A stretch of DNA of 5,855 bases from Bacteroidales bacterium (lineage in GTDB: Bacteria; Bacteroidota; Bacteroidia; Bacteroidales; UBA12077), in assembly GCA_030635365.1 (NCBI GenBank), contig DAOVYZ010000247.1, forward strand, positions 1 to 5,855, in the 5' to 3' direction. The notes beneath the pieces are model-generated. The model had not been told where the DNA came from. It saw nothing but the letters and a program-made list of their open reading frames with translations, and ran no database searches. The position numbers and the translations under genes were made by a program. Positions 4,978 to 5,855 of the stretch are shown here, piece by piece (position 1 is the first letter of the stretch; every line of letters starts with the position of its first letter).

Positions 4978-5855
4978 TTATTTTTCCCAAAAAGCTTTTT
5001 TGCCATTCGCTTCCAGATAACCTAAAATTAATACAAACAAGTTCTCGGATAAGTAATTTGATATTAATTTCCTGGCAGCTACTTTAGAAATGGGTATAAG
5101 TATTGAAAATTCACGTGAAAAACCTTTAATAAGTGGTTTATATTTTTTTGTTTCTCCACTCATAATATGAAGTGCTTTACCTAAACCATTTACACAATAC
5201 CCCTGATTTCCCCGAGCATTGATAATCAAATCACGACCTTCTTCTTCTCCATTTGTAATAGCAACTAAAGCTTCTGCAATAGATTGATCACCCGAAGCAA
5301 ATAGAGGGCCTACACTATTATTGTAGAACAATTGCATTGCAGACACCGGGAAACGATATCCTTCAGCACGAGCAATCACTATATTTTTATTAGATCCTTT
5401 ATATTTATCATTTATGGGATTCAAGTTTTGTCCATCCCATTCCATAATAAGACAATAATCTTTCTCAAGTTTTTCTAGCACATCACTAACTTTGTGCCCA
5501 ACTATAAAAGCAAAATCATCTATATTCTTTGACATTTTCTCAATCCAAGGTTTAAAGCTACTATCAAAAGCAGTTGAAAAATAGGCTGTAGCCATTAACA
5601 ATTCTTGCTCTTTACAATAAGTGTTAATTTTATCAAAGACCTCACGTCCATCTTTAGTTTCCATAACTTGAGCCATACCTATACAATCTAAAGCAAGCCC
5701 TGAAGCCCAACCACTTTTGCCTGTCTGTTCTATGTAAGAAAATTGGGTAATATCTATTTTTTGTCCTTTAACATTACATAGATATCCATGACCTGTGGGT
5801 ATACGGCAAATGATATCATTAGAACCATTTAATTCTTCTTTCCACCTTCGCTCAT
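4978..5855 (-). CDS. unrecognised soluble protein, 5' end outside the window
   Basis: The frame is open from the TAA pair at 4975-4980 to the window edge, giving 291 complete codons, so the true start lies beyond 5855. The Met at 5674-5676 is internal: the 59 codons before it (including GHGYLCNVKGQKID and GKSGWASGLALD) are uninterrupted and of normal composition. I do not recognise the family. The visible part has no signal peptide or membrane span. It has a charged alternating helix/strand pattern, a conserved-looking core GRDLIINARGNQGYCVNGLG (residues about 147-166 counted from that internal Met), and a hydrophobic C-terminal strand/helix ending LILGYLEANGKKAFWEK. TGKSG resembles part of a Walker A loop, but the Gly expected five residues earlier is missing, so I do not call an ATPase. 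No neighbour suggests a role. It is clearly a coding region; no function is assigned. Confidence 0.8.
   Translation of the reverse strand, partial: ERRWKEELNGSNDIICRIPTGHGYLCNVKGQKIDITQFSYIEQTGKSGWASGLALDCIGMAQVMETKDGREVFDKINTYCKEQELLMATAYFSTAFDSSFKPWIEKMSKNIDDFAFIVGHKVSDVLEKLEKDYCLIMEWDGQNLNPINDKYKGSNKNIVIARAEGYRFPVSAMQLFYNNSVGPLFASGDQSIAEALVAITNGEEEGRDLIINARGNQGYCVNGLGKALHIMSGETKKYKPLIKGFSREFSILIPISKVAARKLISNYLSENLFVLILGYLEANGKKAFWEK

Noticed and set aside
5713..5727. Walker A (P-loop) in the unrecognised gene
   Set aside because: TGKSG is present, but the Gly expected at the start of GxxxxGK[ST] is missing and no Walker B is evident.
1..5855. CRISPR arrays, tRNA genes, insertion sequences
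   Set aside because: No regularly spaced direct repeats, no T-loop/anticodon-arm pattern and no transposase were found on either strand.

Overview
The window is AT-rich, and its four recognisable genes all lie on the minus strand. A member of the Bacteroidota is the best guess. The start codons lack Shine-Dalgarno sequences and have A/T-rich leaders instead. One intergenic region carries a TAnnTTTG-type -7 promoter element. A decayed GTAGAGACG-type palindrome is also present, a kind of small repeat I associate with this phylum. This assignment is inference; there is no rRNA or marker gene to confirm it.

Layout in the direction of transcription, right to left: (i) 5855-4978, the 3' part of an unrecognised soluble protein whose reading frame stays open to the window edge; (ii) a 322-base gap with a strong GC-rich hairpin, a second perfect palindrome and a 54-codon open frame without an ATG; (iii) 4654-4118, a RimJ/RimL-like GNAT acetyltransferase; (iv) a 144-base gap with a small hairpin and a candidate promoter; (v) 3973-3113, a LysM plus GH19 (chitinase/endolysin fold) protein with no signal peptide; (vi) 68 bases later, 3044-813, a 743-residue membrane protein that joins a double-Cache sensor domain to a complete pentameric ligand-gated ion channel (pLGIC, Pro-loop receptor) module; (vii) 812-1, a gene-free stretch with hairpins, a hexamer microsatellite and possible gene debris.

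The main result is the Cache-pLGIC protein. Its order is TM, dCache, two TMs, pLGIC extracellular domain, M1-M4. That topology puts both sensory domains outside the inner membrane and the pore in the membrane, so a periplasmic ligand could plausibly gate an ion current. The cell-wall-active LysM-GH19 gene lies directly upstream with no evident terminator or promoter between them, so the two may be co-transcribed. A functional link between them is speculative. The GNAT and the unrecognised gene look like independent neighbours.
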